Shown here: piece by piece, positions 51,220 to 58,452 of the stretch
Numbering within the stretch: the first letter of the stretch is position 1
How the letters are laid out: every line of letters starts with the position of its first letter
DNA from: Photobacterium angustum
GTDB lineage: Bacteria > Pseudomonadota > Gammaproteobacteria > Enterobacterales > Vibrionaceae
DNA: 64,000 bases
Direction: 5' to 3'
Assembly (NCBI RefSeq): GCF_003026365.1
Contig: NZ_PYOM01000010.1
Location: 62,001-126,000, forward strand
The notes under the pieces: generated by a model
What the model was told of the DNA's origin: nothing
Databases searched by the model: none
Seen by the model: only the letters and a program-made list of their open reading frames with translations
Position numbers and translations under genes: made by a program

Positions 51220-51714
51220 TTATTCAACAATAGTGACTTTTTCAATCACAATCGGATCACGAGGTACATCTTCATGATCGCGAATAGATAATGTTTTGAC
51301 TTTTGAAATTTTGTTTACGACATCCATTCCTGCCGTTACTTGACCAAAAACAGTATATCCCCAGCCCACATTCGTTGTTGCTGTGTGATCAAGAAAATCA
51401 TTGTCAGCAACATTAATAAAAAACTCAGCTGTTGCTGAATGTGGTGCATCGGTTCTTGCCATAGCAATAGTACCAATCACATTTTTCAGACCACGGTTGG
51501 CTTCATTAACAATGGGTGCGCGTGTTGGTTTTTCTTTCATTTTCACAGTGTAACCACCACCTTGGATCATAAAGCCTTTGATCACACGGTGAAAAATTGT
51601 GCCGTTGTAAAAACCGTCTTGGCAATATTTTAAGAAGTTCTTAACCGTGACAGGCGCTTTTTGCTTGTTCAGCTCAATCGTAATATCGCCAACATTGGTG
51701 GTAAAAATAATCAT
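51220..51714 (-). CDS. ppiB: peptidyl-prolyl cis-trans isomerase B (cyclophilin)
   Basis: A 164-residue cytoplasmic cyclophilin that catalyses proline isomerisation during folding. The catalytic Arg is in [16 protein letters not shown] (residues about 40-55, with the Gln of the active site). [26 protein letters not shown] is the next conserved block, and [19 protein letters not shown] closes the domain. There is no signal peptide, so it is PpiB rather than the periplasmic PpiA. Length is usual. ATG start. Single gene. Confidence 0.95.
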   Translation of the reverse strand: MIIFTTNVGDITIELNKQKAPVTVKNFLKYCQDGFYNGTIFHRVIKGFMIQGGGYTVKMKEKPTRAPIVNEANRGLKNVIGTIAMARTDAPHSATAEFFINVADNDFLDHTATTNVGWGYTVFGQVTAGMDVVNKISKVKTLSIRDHEDVPRDPIVIEKVTIVE

Positions 51715-51808
51715 CTAAAACTAACCGTGGTGTAAATTGAATCGGGCAGTATACGTAATAGTTATAATTTTTGTAGTAAAAAAGTCATTAAAGATCGTGC
51801 ACTAAAGA

Positions 51809-52654
51809 TCATGGCTTAAATTGAAGATCACTATTGACGAGTCTTAATCCTGCTTCTCTACCTTGTTGATAACCTTGATCTAATTTAATGATATCTTTGG
51901 TTAATCTTTTGATCATAAACGTTTTATCAGGTGCGATAGCGGTGATTTTACAATCCTTTGGTGGATTATGAATAAAATATAGTGCCTTGTTATAGCGAGA
52001 CTCTTTGGTTAAAAATTCTTGCCCAAACACGGGATTTGTACGGAATAAGCGACGTGTTAACCATGGCACTTGTCGATTTTTAGCAAACAAGCCTTGAGCA
52101 TGAGATAAAATAACAGTGATATCACGTGCGCCTTTATTGTAAGCCTCGATCACAGGGATAGGATCGGCAATACCGCCATCGCTCATTTCAATACCATCAA
52201 TTTGTGGAAATTGACGATAAATGATCGGTAGGGCGCATGTTGCAGTCATCACTTCATTTAGGTTGTTACGTGTCACTTCAACGTAGTTAGGTTCGCCCGT
52301 ATCAACAACAGTTGTCGTGGCATATAGCGGCACATTACGACTTTCGTATTTGTTTAGCTCTAAAGGAAGGTTACTGATACTGGTGTTCCATAGCCAATCA
52401 ATATCAATTAAGTTGCCACCTTTCACAAAACGCCTGTAATTAATGAACTCTTTACTGCGTGCGTATTCGGTAATAACTTTATAGTTACGTTGATAACTTT
52501 CACAAAGATACCCCATGAGTACCACAGAGCCTGCTGATACGCCGATAGTAAAATCAAATGGGTTATAACTACGTTCAATAAATGCATCTAATACACCTGT
52601 GGCAAAAATACCACGCATTGCCCCACCTTCAACAACCAAAGCGCGTTTACTCAT
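51809..52654 (-). CDS. patatin-like phospholipase (YjjU family)
   Basis: A 281-residue serine lipase-fold protein. The oxyanion loop is VVEGGAMRGIFATGVLDAF (GGxxRG, residues about 7-22). The nucleophile elbow is FTIGVSAGSVVLMGY (G-x-S-x-G, Ser about 40). The catalytic Asp is in EMSDGGIADPIPV (DGG, about 155). All three elements of the Ser-Asp dyad system are present, so it should hydrolyse a phospholipid or related ester. No signal peptide or membrane helix is seen. It diverges from the methyltransferase gene, with about 180 bases between the starts. ATG start. Confidence 0.9.
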   Translation of the reverse strand: MSKRALVVEGGAMRGIFATGVLDAFIERSYNPFDFTIGVSAGSVVLMGYLCESYQRNYKVITEYARSKEFINYRRFVKGGNLIDIDWLWNTSISNLPLELNKYESRNVPLYATTTVVDTGEPNYVEVTRNNLNEVMTATCALPIIYRQFPQIDGIEMSDGGIADPIPVIEAYNKGARDITVILSHAQGLFAKNRQVPWLTRRLFRTNPVFGQEFLTKESRYNKALYFIHNPPKDCKITAIAPDKTFMIKRLTKDIIKLDQGYQQGREAGLRLVNSDLQFKP

Positions 52655-52833
52655 TACTGTTCCTTATCCACAGGGATTCAATTATTCCATATTGGAATCA
52701 GGCGATAGTACCTTTAAGAATATCCACTAATTTAAATCTAGATCACGTTTTTATGAGATTTTTGTTATTTGACGTATGATGACGGGCATTATTTTGCGTG
52801 TTTCTTCTCCCACATATTAGATTAGGTTTTTTG

Positions 52834-53493
52834 ATGCAAATTTTCCAAAAAGATGCGATTGAGTGGTTAACAGCTTTGCCCGATCAAAGTATCGACTTGA
52901 TGATCACCGATCCACCTTATGAATCGCTTGAAAAACACCGCTCAGTGGGAACAACAACGCGACTAAAACAAAGTAAAGGATCGAGTAACCAATGGTTTGA
53001 TATCTTCCCAAATGAACGATTTGAAAGTTTATTGACGCAAGCCTATCGCGTTTTAAAACAAAACAGTCACTTCTATTTGTTCTGTGATCAAGAAACAATG
53101 TTTCACATTAAACCCATTGCAGAGCAGGTGGGTTTTAAGTTTTGGAAACCCATTGTGTGGGATAAAGTTGCGATAGGGATGGGATACCATTATCGAGCGC
53201 GTTATGAATTTATTTTGTTTTTCGAAAAAGGTAAGCGAAAACTGAATAACTTATCGATTCCAGATGTATTGGAATGTAAACGTGTTTATCGTGGTTATCC
53301 GACAGAAAAACCCGTCCCACTATTAGAGATATTAATAGAGCAAAGTAGTGTTGAAGGTGATGTTATTGCCGATCCGTTTTTTGGTTCAGGCTCAACGTTA
53401 GTGGCGGCCGATAAGTTATCACGCCAAGCATGGGGTAGCGATATCTCTGATTCAGCCCATCAACATTTAAAACAACGTCTATCGTTGCGATAG
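52834..53493 (+). CDS. orphan DNA methyltransferase (N4/N6, DPPY type)
   Basis: A 219-residue SAM-dependent methyltransferase. DLMITDPPYES (motif IV, residues about 28-38) comes before IADPFFGSGSTLVAADKLSR (motif I, about 187-206), the beta-class order of N6-adenine or N4-cytosine methylases. QAYRVLKQNSHFYLFCDQE and GYPTEKPVPLLEILIEQSS are family blocks. There is no restriction endonuclease gene on either side, so it is probably an orphan regulatory or phage-defence-related methylase. I chose the ATG at 52834, seven bases after TAGG; the GTG at 52798 has no ribosome site. The short size leaves little room for a target-recognition domain, so the specificity is not readable. Confidence 0.85.
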   Translation: MQIFQKDAIEWLTALPDQSIDLMITDPPYESLEKHRSVGTTTRLKQSKGSSNQWFDIFPNERFESLLTQAYRVLKQNSHFYLFCDQETMFHIKPIAEQVGFKFWKPIVWDKVAIGMGYHYRARYEFILFFEKGKRKLNNLSIPDVLECKRVYRGYPTEKPVPLLEILIEQSSVEGDVIADPFFGSGSTLVAADKLSRQAWGSDISDSAHQHLKQRLSLR

Positions 53494-53520
53494 ACGACAT
53501 TTTTTAAGCTAGGAACAAAC

Positions 53521-54135
53521 ATGACCCAACAGGGAAAAATTATTAGCTGGAATCAGCAAAAAGGTTTTGGATTTATTGCCCCAGATAACTGCGAGCAAGA
53601 TGTTTTTTTTCACGTATCTGCCTTGCCAGATAAACAGTGTCGTCCTCGAATCAATGAGGCCGTAACATTTTGTATAGGTAAAGATAAAAAAGGGCGCATG
53701 TTAGCAACAACGGTGACATTTACCAAAGCACATTCAGGTTTAGACAAATACACCGCGCCTTTTTCAAAAGCACAGTGGTTTAGTGTTATCTTTTTGGCTT
53801 TTGTTGCGATATCTGTGTCGCTTTTTAATACCCCTTATCAAGTACTGATTGGATATTTAGTATTAAGCGTTGTGACGTTTGCGGTGTATGCGCATGATAA
53901 ACGTGCTGCTAAGTTAGATAAATGGCGAACCAAAGAAGCAAGCTTGCATGTATTAGCGTTAGTGGGGGGATGGCCTGGTGCGTTGTGGGCACAAAAAATA
54001 TTGCGTCATAAATCTCAAAAACAGCCATTTAAAACTATATTGTGGCTAATGATCATACTTAACTGTGCGGTGTTTATTCTATCGTTTACACCAGAAGGGG
54101 TGACGTTAATCAAGCAAGTGTTGCAGCTAATTTAA
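53521..54135 (+). CDS. cold-shock domain fused to DUF1294 membrane protein
   Basis: A 204-residue fusion. Residues 1-70 form a cold-shock RNA/DNA-binding domain with RNP1 KGFGFIAPD and RNP2 DVFFHVSALP. The C-terminal part has three hydrophobic segments (WFSVIFLAFVAISVSLF, VLIGYLVLSVVTFAVYA, FKTILWLMIILNCAVFILSF) framing a DUF1294 block (YAHDKRAAKLDKWRTKEASLHVLALVGGWPGALWAQKILRHKSQK). Its role is unknown; the fusion puts a nucleic-acid-binding head on a membrane anchor. It begins 27 bases after the methyltransferase gene with AGGAAC before the ATG, and the two are probably cotranscribed. Confidence 0.88.
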   Translation: MTQQGKIISWNQQKGFGFIAPDNCEQDVFFHVSALPDKQCRPRINEAVTFCIGKDKKGRMLATTVTFTKAHSGLDKYTAPFSKAQWFSVIFLAFVAISVSLFNTPYQVLIGYLVLSVVTFAVYAHDKRAAKLDKWRTKEASLHVLALVGGWPGALWAQKILRHKSQKQPFKTILWLMIILNCAVFILSFTPEGVTLIKQVLQLI

Positions 54136-54219
54136 AATAGAACGTGATTCATTATAGTAATTAAACGCGTTCTATTAATCGCCCAGCACATACCCATTCA
54201 TAGTGACGCGCTGGGCGAT
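54136..54219. terminator. two hairpins between the CSD-DUF1294 gene and lipoprotein 1
   Basis: First AATAGAACG / CGTTCTATT (54136-54144 and 54168-54176), then ATCGCCCAGC / GCTGGGCGAT (54178-54187 and 54210-54219). Between convergent genes, so each may serve one direction; T-runs are weak. Confidence 0.6.
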
Positions 54220-54226
54220 CAATCAT

Positions 54227-54859
54227 TTATCGACTAATAGAAATGTAGCCATCTGCATCAGCAGACCAAGTAAAGTGCTGGTTATCTTTACCTGAAATAA
54301 TCGCGCTACCATTTGTGATATACGGATGAACTTCATTGATATTGTATTGGTATGTCAGAGGTGATTTAGATTCTGTAGACCAGTATTTAGCATCGTTTTC
54401 CGCAGTATTAACGAACATGCCTTTAAATGTGATTTGATTACTATTGTTCATCGTCATGATGTAATCATCATCTGTTTTTTCATTCAGAGTTAATGATATT
54501 ATTTCGCCATTTGTAATCGCGTTGTGGGTAGTAAACTGCATAGCTTCAATGGTATGAATAACTACTCTGTCAGTTTGTTTTTCTACCTTGATAAGACCTT
54601 TTGCAACATCAACATCAATATTTCCCTGAATTTCAGGGATATAACACTCATTAGAATTACCAACCGGTAGGTTTTCAGCGCAGTCCTTTGCTGCTTTTGC
54701 AACAACAGTTAAGGCGTCTGCAGTTATGTTTGCATAATTCTGTAAATCAGCTTGGCTCAAGTTATCAACGTCAATCCCGCCGTGCTCAACAACGTCATCA
54801 CCAACATTACAACCCAATAATGTTGCTGCTACCATTGCCGCTACACATAACTTCTTCAT
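54227..54859 (-). CDS. lipoprotein of unknown function, paralog 1
   Basis: A 210-residue secreted lipoprotein (MKKLCVAAMVAATLLGCN; lipobox LLGC, Cys about 17). The mature part starts with a helical segment (NLSQADLQNYANITADALTVVAKAAKDC) and then a beta-rich body, ending YITNGSAIISGKDNQHFTWSADADGYIS. Most of the landmarks recur in the next gene upstream: VVEHGGID, TADAL, ITNGEIISL, FKGM, NTA-DAKYWSTES and SGKDNQ/TGKDNQ, so the two are a tandem pair. No family is recognised. Three further Cys residues in the mature part differ from the paralog, which has none. AAGGTC precedes the ATG. A conserved promoter (see 54899-54927) lies upstream. Confidence 0.8.
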   Translation of the reverse strand: MKKLCVAAMVAATLLGCNVGDDVVEHGGIDVDNLSQADLQNYANITADALTVVAKAAKDCAENLPVGNSNECYIPEIQGNIDVDVAKGLIKVEKQTDRVVIHTIEAMQFTTHNAITNGEIISLTLNEKTDDDYIMTMNNSNQITFKGMFVNTAENDAKYWSTESKSPLTYQYNINEVHPYITNGSAIISGKDNQHFTWSADADGYISISR

Positions 54860-54898
54860 GCAAGACCTTTTTCAATATATGAATAAATACTGCGAGCG

Positions 54899-54927
54899 AT
54901 GGTAGGTTGTTAATAAATTGAAAGCAA
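54899..54927 (-). promoter_or_regulatory. predicted promoter of lipoprotein paralog 1
   Basis: On the minus strand TTGCTT (-35, plus 54922-54927) and TACCAT (-10, plus 54899-54904) are 17 bases apart, about 40 bases before the start. The same spacing and nearly the same boxes occur before paralog 2, which supports function. Confidence 0.5.
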
Positions 54928-55126
54928 TCATTCGCAGTGTTAATGGATTGGTTTTAACAAAGAGATGACAGTAATGGTTGTTTTAAATGATTTTCATAAC
55001 ACTAATCTAATAAAGCAACTAAGATATTGAATGATGTTAACTGGGACTAGAAAAATAAAGGTTACTACTTATTACTATTATCGCAGATGGAAAAAATTTA
55101 TTGTTTAATTAACAATTGGTTGAATA

Positions 55127-55160
55127 TAAAAAATCCAGCACTAGGTTATAGTGCTGGATA
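55127..55160 (-). terminator. terminator of lipoprotein paralog 2
   Basis: ATCCAGCAC / GTGCTGGAT (55133-55141 and 55151-55159), then T6 on the minus strand. Confidence 0.8.
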
Positions 55161-55180
55161 AATGAATGCTAGGTGTAAAC

Positions 55181-55825
55181 CTATTTAGCGATAATATCGC
55201 CATTGCTATCAGCAGACCAATTAAATTTCTGGTTATCTTTACCAGTGATTACGGCATCACCGCTGATAAAAGACGGAATTTTGGAATTTTCATTATATTT
55301 AAGCTCTAGCCCATTTGTAGACTCAGTAGACCAATATTTTGCATCGCTGTCAGCGGTATTAATGAGCATTCCCTTAAAGCTGACGTTATCAATACTGCCT
55401 GGTCGAGTTTCAATGGTCATGTTGTAATCTTTATCCAGGTTTTCACTGAAATTGAGTGAAATTACTTCACCGTTTGTCACTGCATTTGGAGAGGTAAACT
55501 CCATTGCTTTTGTTGTATGAACAATGACTTTTTGGTTTTCCTGTTTTTCAATTTCAATTTGACCTTTTGCTACAAGAATAGTTGTAGTTGTATTGTTAGC
55601 GCTAAGGTCAAACTGTTTTGTCTCGCCAACAGCCATAGCATTTGAAAAATCATCAGCCGCATGTGCGATGACTGCTAATGCATCGGCAGTTAACTCTGCG
55701 TATTCTTGTTTTTGGGTTTGAGATAAATTATTGATGTCGATACCGCCGTGTTCTACAACTTCGTCACCTGCATTACAACCAACAAGAACTGTAGCTACCA
55801 TTGCTGCTAAACATAACTTCTTCAT
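55181..55825 (-). CDS. lipoprotein of unknown function, paralog 2
   Basis: A 214-residue lipoprotein (MKKLCLAAMVATVLVGCN; lipobox LVGC). It is clearly homologous over its length to the 54.2-54.9 kb gene: same lipoprotein signal, DEVVEHGGIDINNLSQ, ELTADALAVIAHAADDF, AVTNGEVISLNFSE, FKGMLINTADSDAKYWSTES and FISGDAVITGKDNQKFNWSADSNGD. I set the start at the ATG at 55825, which matches the paralog and gives the lipobox; an ATG at 55894 would add 23 residues ahead of the signal. Function unknown. Envelope localisation and tandem duplication suggest dose or variant selection. AAAGGG precedes the ATG. Confidence 0.8.
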   Translation of the reverse strand: MKKLCLAAMVATVLVGCNAGDEVVEHGGIDINNLSQTQKQEYAELTADALAVIAHAADDFSNAMAVGETKQFDLSANNTTTTILVAKGQIEIEKQENQKVIVHTTKAMEFTSPNAVTNGEVISLNFSENLDKDYNMTIETRPGSIDNVSFKGMLINTADSDAKYWSTESTNGLELKYNENSKIPSFISGDAVITGKDNQKFNWSADSNGDIIAK

Positions 55826-55865
55826 GTAAAACCCTTTTTTATAATATGAATAAATATTGCAGAAG

Positions 55866-55894
55866 ATGTTAGGTTGTGAATGAATTAAAAGCAA
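55866..55894 (-). promoter_or_regulatory. predicted promoter of lipoprotein paralog 2
   Basis: Minus-strand TTGCTT (plus 55889-55894) and TAACAT (plus 55866-55871) with 17 bases between, matching the arrangement before paralog 1. Confidence 0.5.
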
Positions 55895-56140
55895 TCATTT
55901 GCAGTGTGAATAACTTACTTTTTACAGGGTTATGACAAAAGTAGCTATATTTGTGGGGTTATGTCAGGTAGTTGTCAGGTTTGAGGGGGAGGTTGTTGGT
56001 ATTTTTCTTAGTACTTTCTAGATATATTCTCTTTGAAGTTAGCTGAATAGCTAACTCATTTTTGGACAAAAACGTGTTAGACACTCTGCTCTATTTGAGC
56101 TGGTAGGTATTGGTAACTACTTCACAAAGTACCTTTAGGG

Positions 56141-56192
56141 TACAAAAAGACCGCCACTGTGGACGGTCATTTAACAATAAAGCTATTTATGC
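56141..56192 (+). repeat. dispersed terminator-like repeat, copy A (divergent)
   Basis: TACAAAAAGACCGCC followed by a short loop and GGACGGTCATTTAAC, then a tail ending CTATTTATGC. The hairpin (GACCG/CGGTC core) resembles copies B and C. The upstream GCGATCCGATAC part is not recognisable here. Confidence 0.6.
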
Positions 56193-56326
56193 GTACAAAG
56201 ATGCTGCTATGTAACATACAAACCATTATTTAAGACTTTAAATTAATATTGACTATGAAACATTAACCTATGTACAAAAGCGGTTTATCGCAGTATGGAA
56301 AACGTTAGGCTATATTGAGGAACTAA

Positions 56327-56650
56327 ATGGGTAAACAAGATCGAGAAATCATTGCTATTTTAAAGGATGTATTCCAATTAAATTTCGTAAAACCGATGAA
56401 GTCAGATCATCATTTAAGGATATGGATGATTCGCATGGCTTTTGCGGTATCGGTAATTGTAATTTCGATGCGAGGCATCTTAGGCCTTACTGGACACGAA
56501 ATTACTCCAGATATTTCCTTAATGTCTAATACCTCAATTACATTTTTCTTTACGTTATTGTTCTTACACATTAACAACGAAATGGAAGATACGAGTATCA
56601 TTATGTTTGTATTAACTTGGCTGTCATTAATATTAGCTGTGTATGTGTAA
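56327..56650 (+). CDS. small membrane protein of unknown function
   Basis: A 107-residue protein with three hydrophobic segments (MAFAVSVIVISMRGILGL, SITFFFTLLFLHINNE, SIIMFVLTWLSLILAVYV) after a charged start (MGKQDREIIAILKDVFQLNFVKPMKSDHHLRIW). I do not recognise it. GAGGAAC precedes the ATG. It lies between copies A and B of the terminator-like repeat. Such a layout, a small gene bracketed by copies of a repeat, may reflect acquisition as a unit, but that is inference. Confidence 0.6.
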   Translation: MGKQDREIIAILKDVFQLNFVKPMKSDHHLRIWMIRMAFAVSVIVISMRGILGLTGHEITPDISLMSNTSITFFFTLLFLHINNEMEDTSIIMFVLTWLSLILAVYV

Positions 56651-56695
56651 GAACTCACATAACATAGTGACTGGTAATCTTAATTATTTCGTCTA

Positions 56696-56785
56696 ATCTA
56701 AAGCGATCCGATACGCGGTAACGTCCCAGATACAAAAAGACCGCCTCGATGGGCGGTCATTTAACAGTAAAACTATTTATGCTGA
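56696..56785 (+). repeat. dispersed terminator-like repeat, copy B
   Basis: Contains a 62-base core (56703-56764) that differs from copy C at a single visible base. It starts GCGATCCGATACGCGG, then TAACGTCCCAGATAC, AAAAAGACCGCC, a loop, GGGCGGTCATTTAA. The following tail to TTTATGC matches copy A. The GACCGCC/GGCGGTC stem is a potential terminator of the upstream plus-strand gene. Confidence 0.8.
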
Positions 56786-56799
56786 CTGATTGGTTTAAT

Positions 56800-57234
56800 T
56801 CATTGTTTGAATGATTGGTAGATTTGGCCACGCAAGTCAGACTTTAAAGATAAGATTATATCGTTTGAATCTTTGTCAACTTTACTAAAGAGACGTTTAA
56901 ACTCTGCAGAATCAGGATTTTGATCGTGAGCCTTATTCAATTCATTACGATCAAAGATGTGTTCTCGAATTTTGCTATGTAAATCTTCATTGTCTACTAA
57001 AAGCAAAGTTTCAGATAGCGATGTCAAATGAATGAAAGGCGAATCATCTTCTGAATTAAAGCCCATAGATATTAGATTTTTTGTTGCCTCAGAATATGCA
57101 ATATACCGTTTTTCTCTTAACCAATTATCTAACTCTTTCTTTTTTAGAAATCTTTGTAAAAGAAAAATATCTATTAATTTTACAATTACTCCGCCGAGAC
57201 CGAATGCCGTTACTAAAGTAACAAAACTATCCAT
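56800..57234 (-). CDS. hypothetical protein with N-terminal membrane anchor
   Basis: A 144-residue protein that begins with a hydrophobic helix (VTLVTAFGLGGVIVKLIDIFLL) and continues as a charged, helix-rich cytoplasmic part (RFLKKKELDNWLREKRYIAYSEATKNLISMGF... FKRLFSKVDKDSNDIILSLKSDLRGQIYQSF). No family recognised. GGAAGATAT lies just before the ATG on the minus strand. It sits between repeat copies B and D/C, in opposite orientation to the other small gene. The left-hand hairpin of copy B could terminate it. Confidence 0.6.
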   Translation of the reverse strand: MDSFVTLVTAFGLGGVIVKLIDIFLLQRFLKKKELDNWLREKRYIAYSEATKNLISMGFNSEDDSPFIHLTSLSETLLLVDNEDLHSKIREHIFDRNELNKAHDQNPDSAEFKRLFSKVDKDSNDIILSLKSDLRGQIYQSFKQ

Positions 57235-57307
57235 ATATCTTCCTATAAAAATCTAATGTTAGTTAGGATCCTAAATTGCCTTAAATCAGTCCTATTTAAC
57301 AATATGC

Positions 57308-57342
57308 ATCTAAAGCGATCCGATACAGATACGCTGTAACGT
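57308..57342 (+). repeat. dispersed repeat, partial copy D
   Basis: ATCTAAAGCGATCCGATAC, identical over 19 bases to the left end of copy B, then a small AGATAC duplication and GCTGTAACGT. It lacks the hairpin half. Confidence 0.65.
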
Positions 57343-57408
57343 ATTGACAAAGTTATTCTTAGAGCGATATCACAAAACAAATAATACCCATGAGGCATAA
57401 TACAAAAC

Positions 57409-57436
57409 TTGAAGTTTGGCTCCCCCTAAACTTCAA
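57409..57436. other. hairpin without T-run
   Basis: TTGAAGTTT (57409-57417) pairs with AAACTTCAA (57428-57436) around a ten-base GGCTCCCCCT loop. No T-run on either strand; role unknown. Confidence 0.45.
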
Positions 57437-57530
57437 AAGATATAAGCTTCCTTACTCAAAAAAAACTCTTGCTTGGCCGCCGGTGTTTTTTTTTGCCTAA
57501 ATATGTCCCATTTAACATATTCAATCTATC

Positions 57531-57592
57531 GCGATCCGATACGCGGTAACGTCCCAGATACAAAAAGACCGCCTCTATGGGCGGTCATTTAA
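57531..57592 (+). repeat. dispersed terminator-like repeat, copy C
   Basis: 62-base copy of the core, one visible mismatch (CTATGG for CGATGG in the loop) against copy B, ending GGGCGGTCATTTAA. No plus-strand gene ends nearby, so here the hairpin is not an ordinary gene terminator. Confidence 0.8.
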
Positions 57593-57731
57593 TGCCACTA
57601 TATTTTCCCGAAGAGAACCTTCTCATATTGATCTACTCTTTGATGTCATTGGTTAACATAGCGTTTGACTATCAACGATAACTGTTCCAGTCGCGATAAC
57701 GCAATCAGTTGAGTCATGCTTTGAACGAATC

Positions 57732-57753
57732 AGCCCTCCACAAAGGGAGGGCT
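57732..57753. terminator. hairpin downstream of eda, possible terminator
   Basis: AGCCCTCC - ACAAAG - GGAGGGCT. It is about 60 bases past the eda stop and has no clear T-run, so it may be a transcript-end structure rather than a classical terminator. Confidence 0.4.
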
Positions 57754-57813
57754 GGGCACTTTATCTAAATCGCTAAGGGGTTACCTAAGAGCTCTGAAAT
57801 GACTTAAGAATCA

Positions 57814-58443
57814 TTACTCATTCACGAGCGTTACTGCTTCGCGAGTTAGGCGTGCAAGCTCTTCCCAGTTACCAGCTTCGATCAGTTTCTTGTCTACCAT
57901 CCATGTACCACCACATGCCAATACGCGTGGGATAGCTAAGTAGTCTTTGATGTTCGCTGGGTTAATGCCACCAGTAGGCATTAGTTCGATGTCGGTGTAT
58001 GGCGCAAGCAGTGATTTCACCATGTTGATGCCGCCAGAGGCTTCTGCAGGGAAGAACTTCAAGGTGGTCAATCCCATTTCCAGCGCGGCTTCAACTGTGC
58101 TTGGGTTGTTCACACCCGGTACGATATCAATCCCGATTTCTTGGCATGCTTTAACGGTATTTGGATTAAAGCCAGGTGATACGATAAAGGTTGCTCCTGC
58201 TTCTTTTGCGGCGATAGCTTGTTCACGGTTCAGTACAGTGCCAGCGCCAATCAGCATATCTGGCTGGGTTTCACTTAGTAGACGAATTGCTTGTTCAGCC
58301 GCTGCTGAACGGAAGGTGATTTCAGCAGCAGGTAATCCGTTCTCCGTAAGTACTTTACCCAATGGGATAATATCTTCTGCTTTATCGATGGCGATAACAG
58401 GGATAACTTTCAGAGCTTTCAATTGTTCTTTAATGCTAGACAT
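57814..58443 (-). CDS. eda: KDPG/KHG aldolase
   Basis: A 209-residue class I aldolase that splits 2-keto-3-deoxy-6-phosphogluconate into pyruvate and glyceraldehyde-3-phosphate. The catalytic Glu is in PAAEITFRSAAAEQAI (residue about 39). MLIGAGTVLN follows. The Schiff-base Lys is in TTLKFFPAEASGG (about 127). The phosphate loop is in MPTGGINPANIKDYL. All blocks match Eda/KdgA. It is the last gene of the operon, nine bases after kdgK, and completes the uronate pathway. ATG start. Its higher GC than the left part of the window is shared by its partners. Confidence 0.95.
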   Translation of the reverse strand: MSSIKEQLKALKVIPVIAIDKAEDIIPLGKVLTENGLPAAEITFRSAAAEQAIRLLSETQPDMLIGAGTVLNREQAIAAKEAGATFIVSPGFNPNTVKACQEIGIDIVPGVNNPSTVEAALEMGLTTLKFFPAEASGGINMVKSLLAPYTDIELMPTGGINPANIKDYLAIPRVLACGGTWMVDKKLIEAGNWEELARLTREAVTLVNE

Positions 58444-58452
58444 GAATGTTCC

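Larger units (their letters stand above)
54860..55180. other. 321-base gap between the lipoprotein paralogs
   Basis: Contains the promoter of paralog 1 (54899-54927) and the terminator of paralog 2 (55127-55160). The stretch between is AT-rich with no open frame. The first 90 bases resemble the leader of paralog 2. Confidence 0.6.
55826..56326. other. 501-base intergenic region with repeat copy A
   Basis: Holds the promoter of lipoprotein paralog 2 and, from about 56141, the first copy of a terminator-like repeat (see repeat entries). No gene is seen. Confidence 0.6.
57235..57813. other. 579-base repeat-rich region before the uronate operon
   Basis: Contains partial repeat D, a hairpin at 57409-57436, repeat C and a GC-rich hairpin at 57732-57753. 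No gene is visible. GC content visibly rises to the right of this region, which may mark a junction with an acquired segment. Confidence 0.55.

Noticed and set aside
56300-56312. GTTAGGC-like core site suggesting integron cassettes
   Set aside because: No paired RYYYAAC core with attC-like inverted arms and no integrase in the window; the repeats here share a terminator hairpin rather than attC structure.
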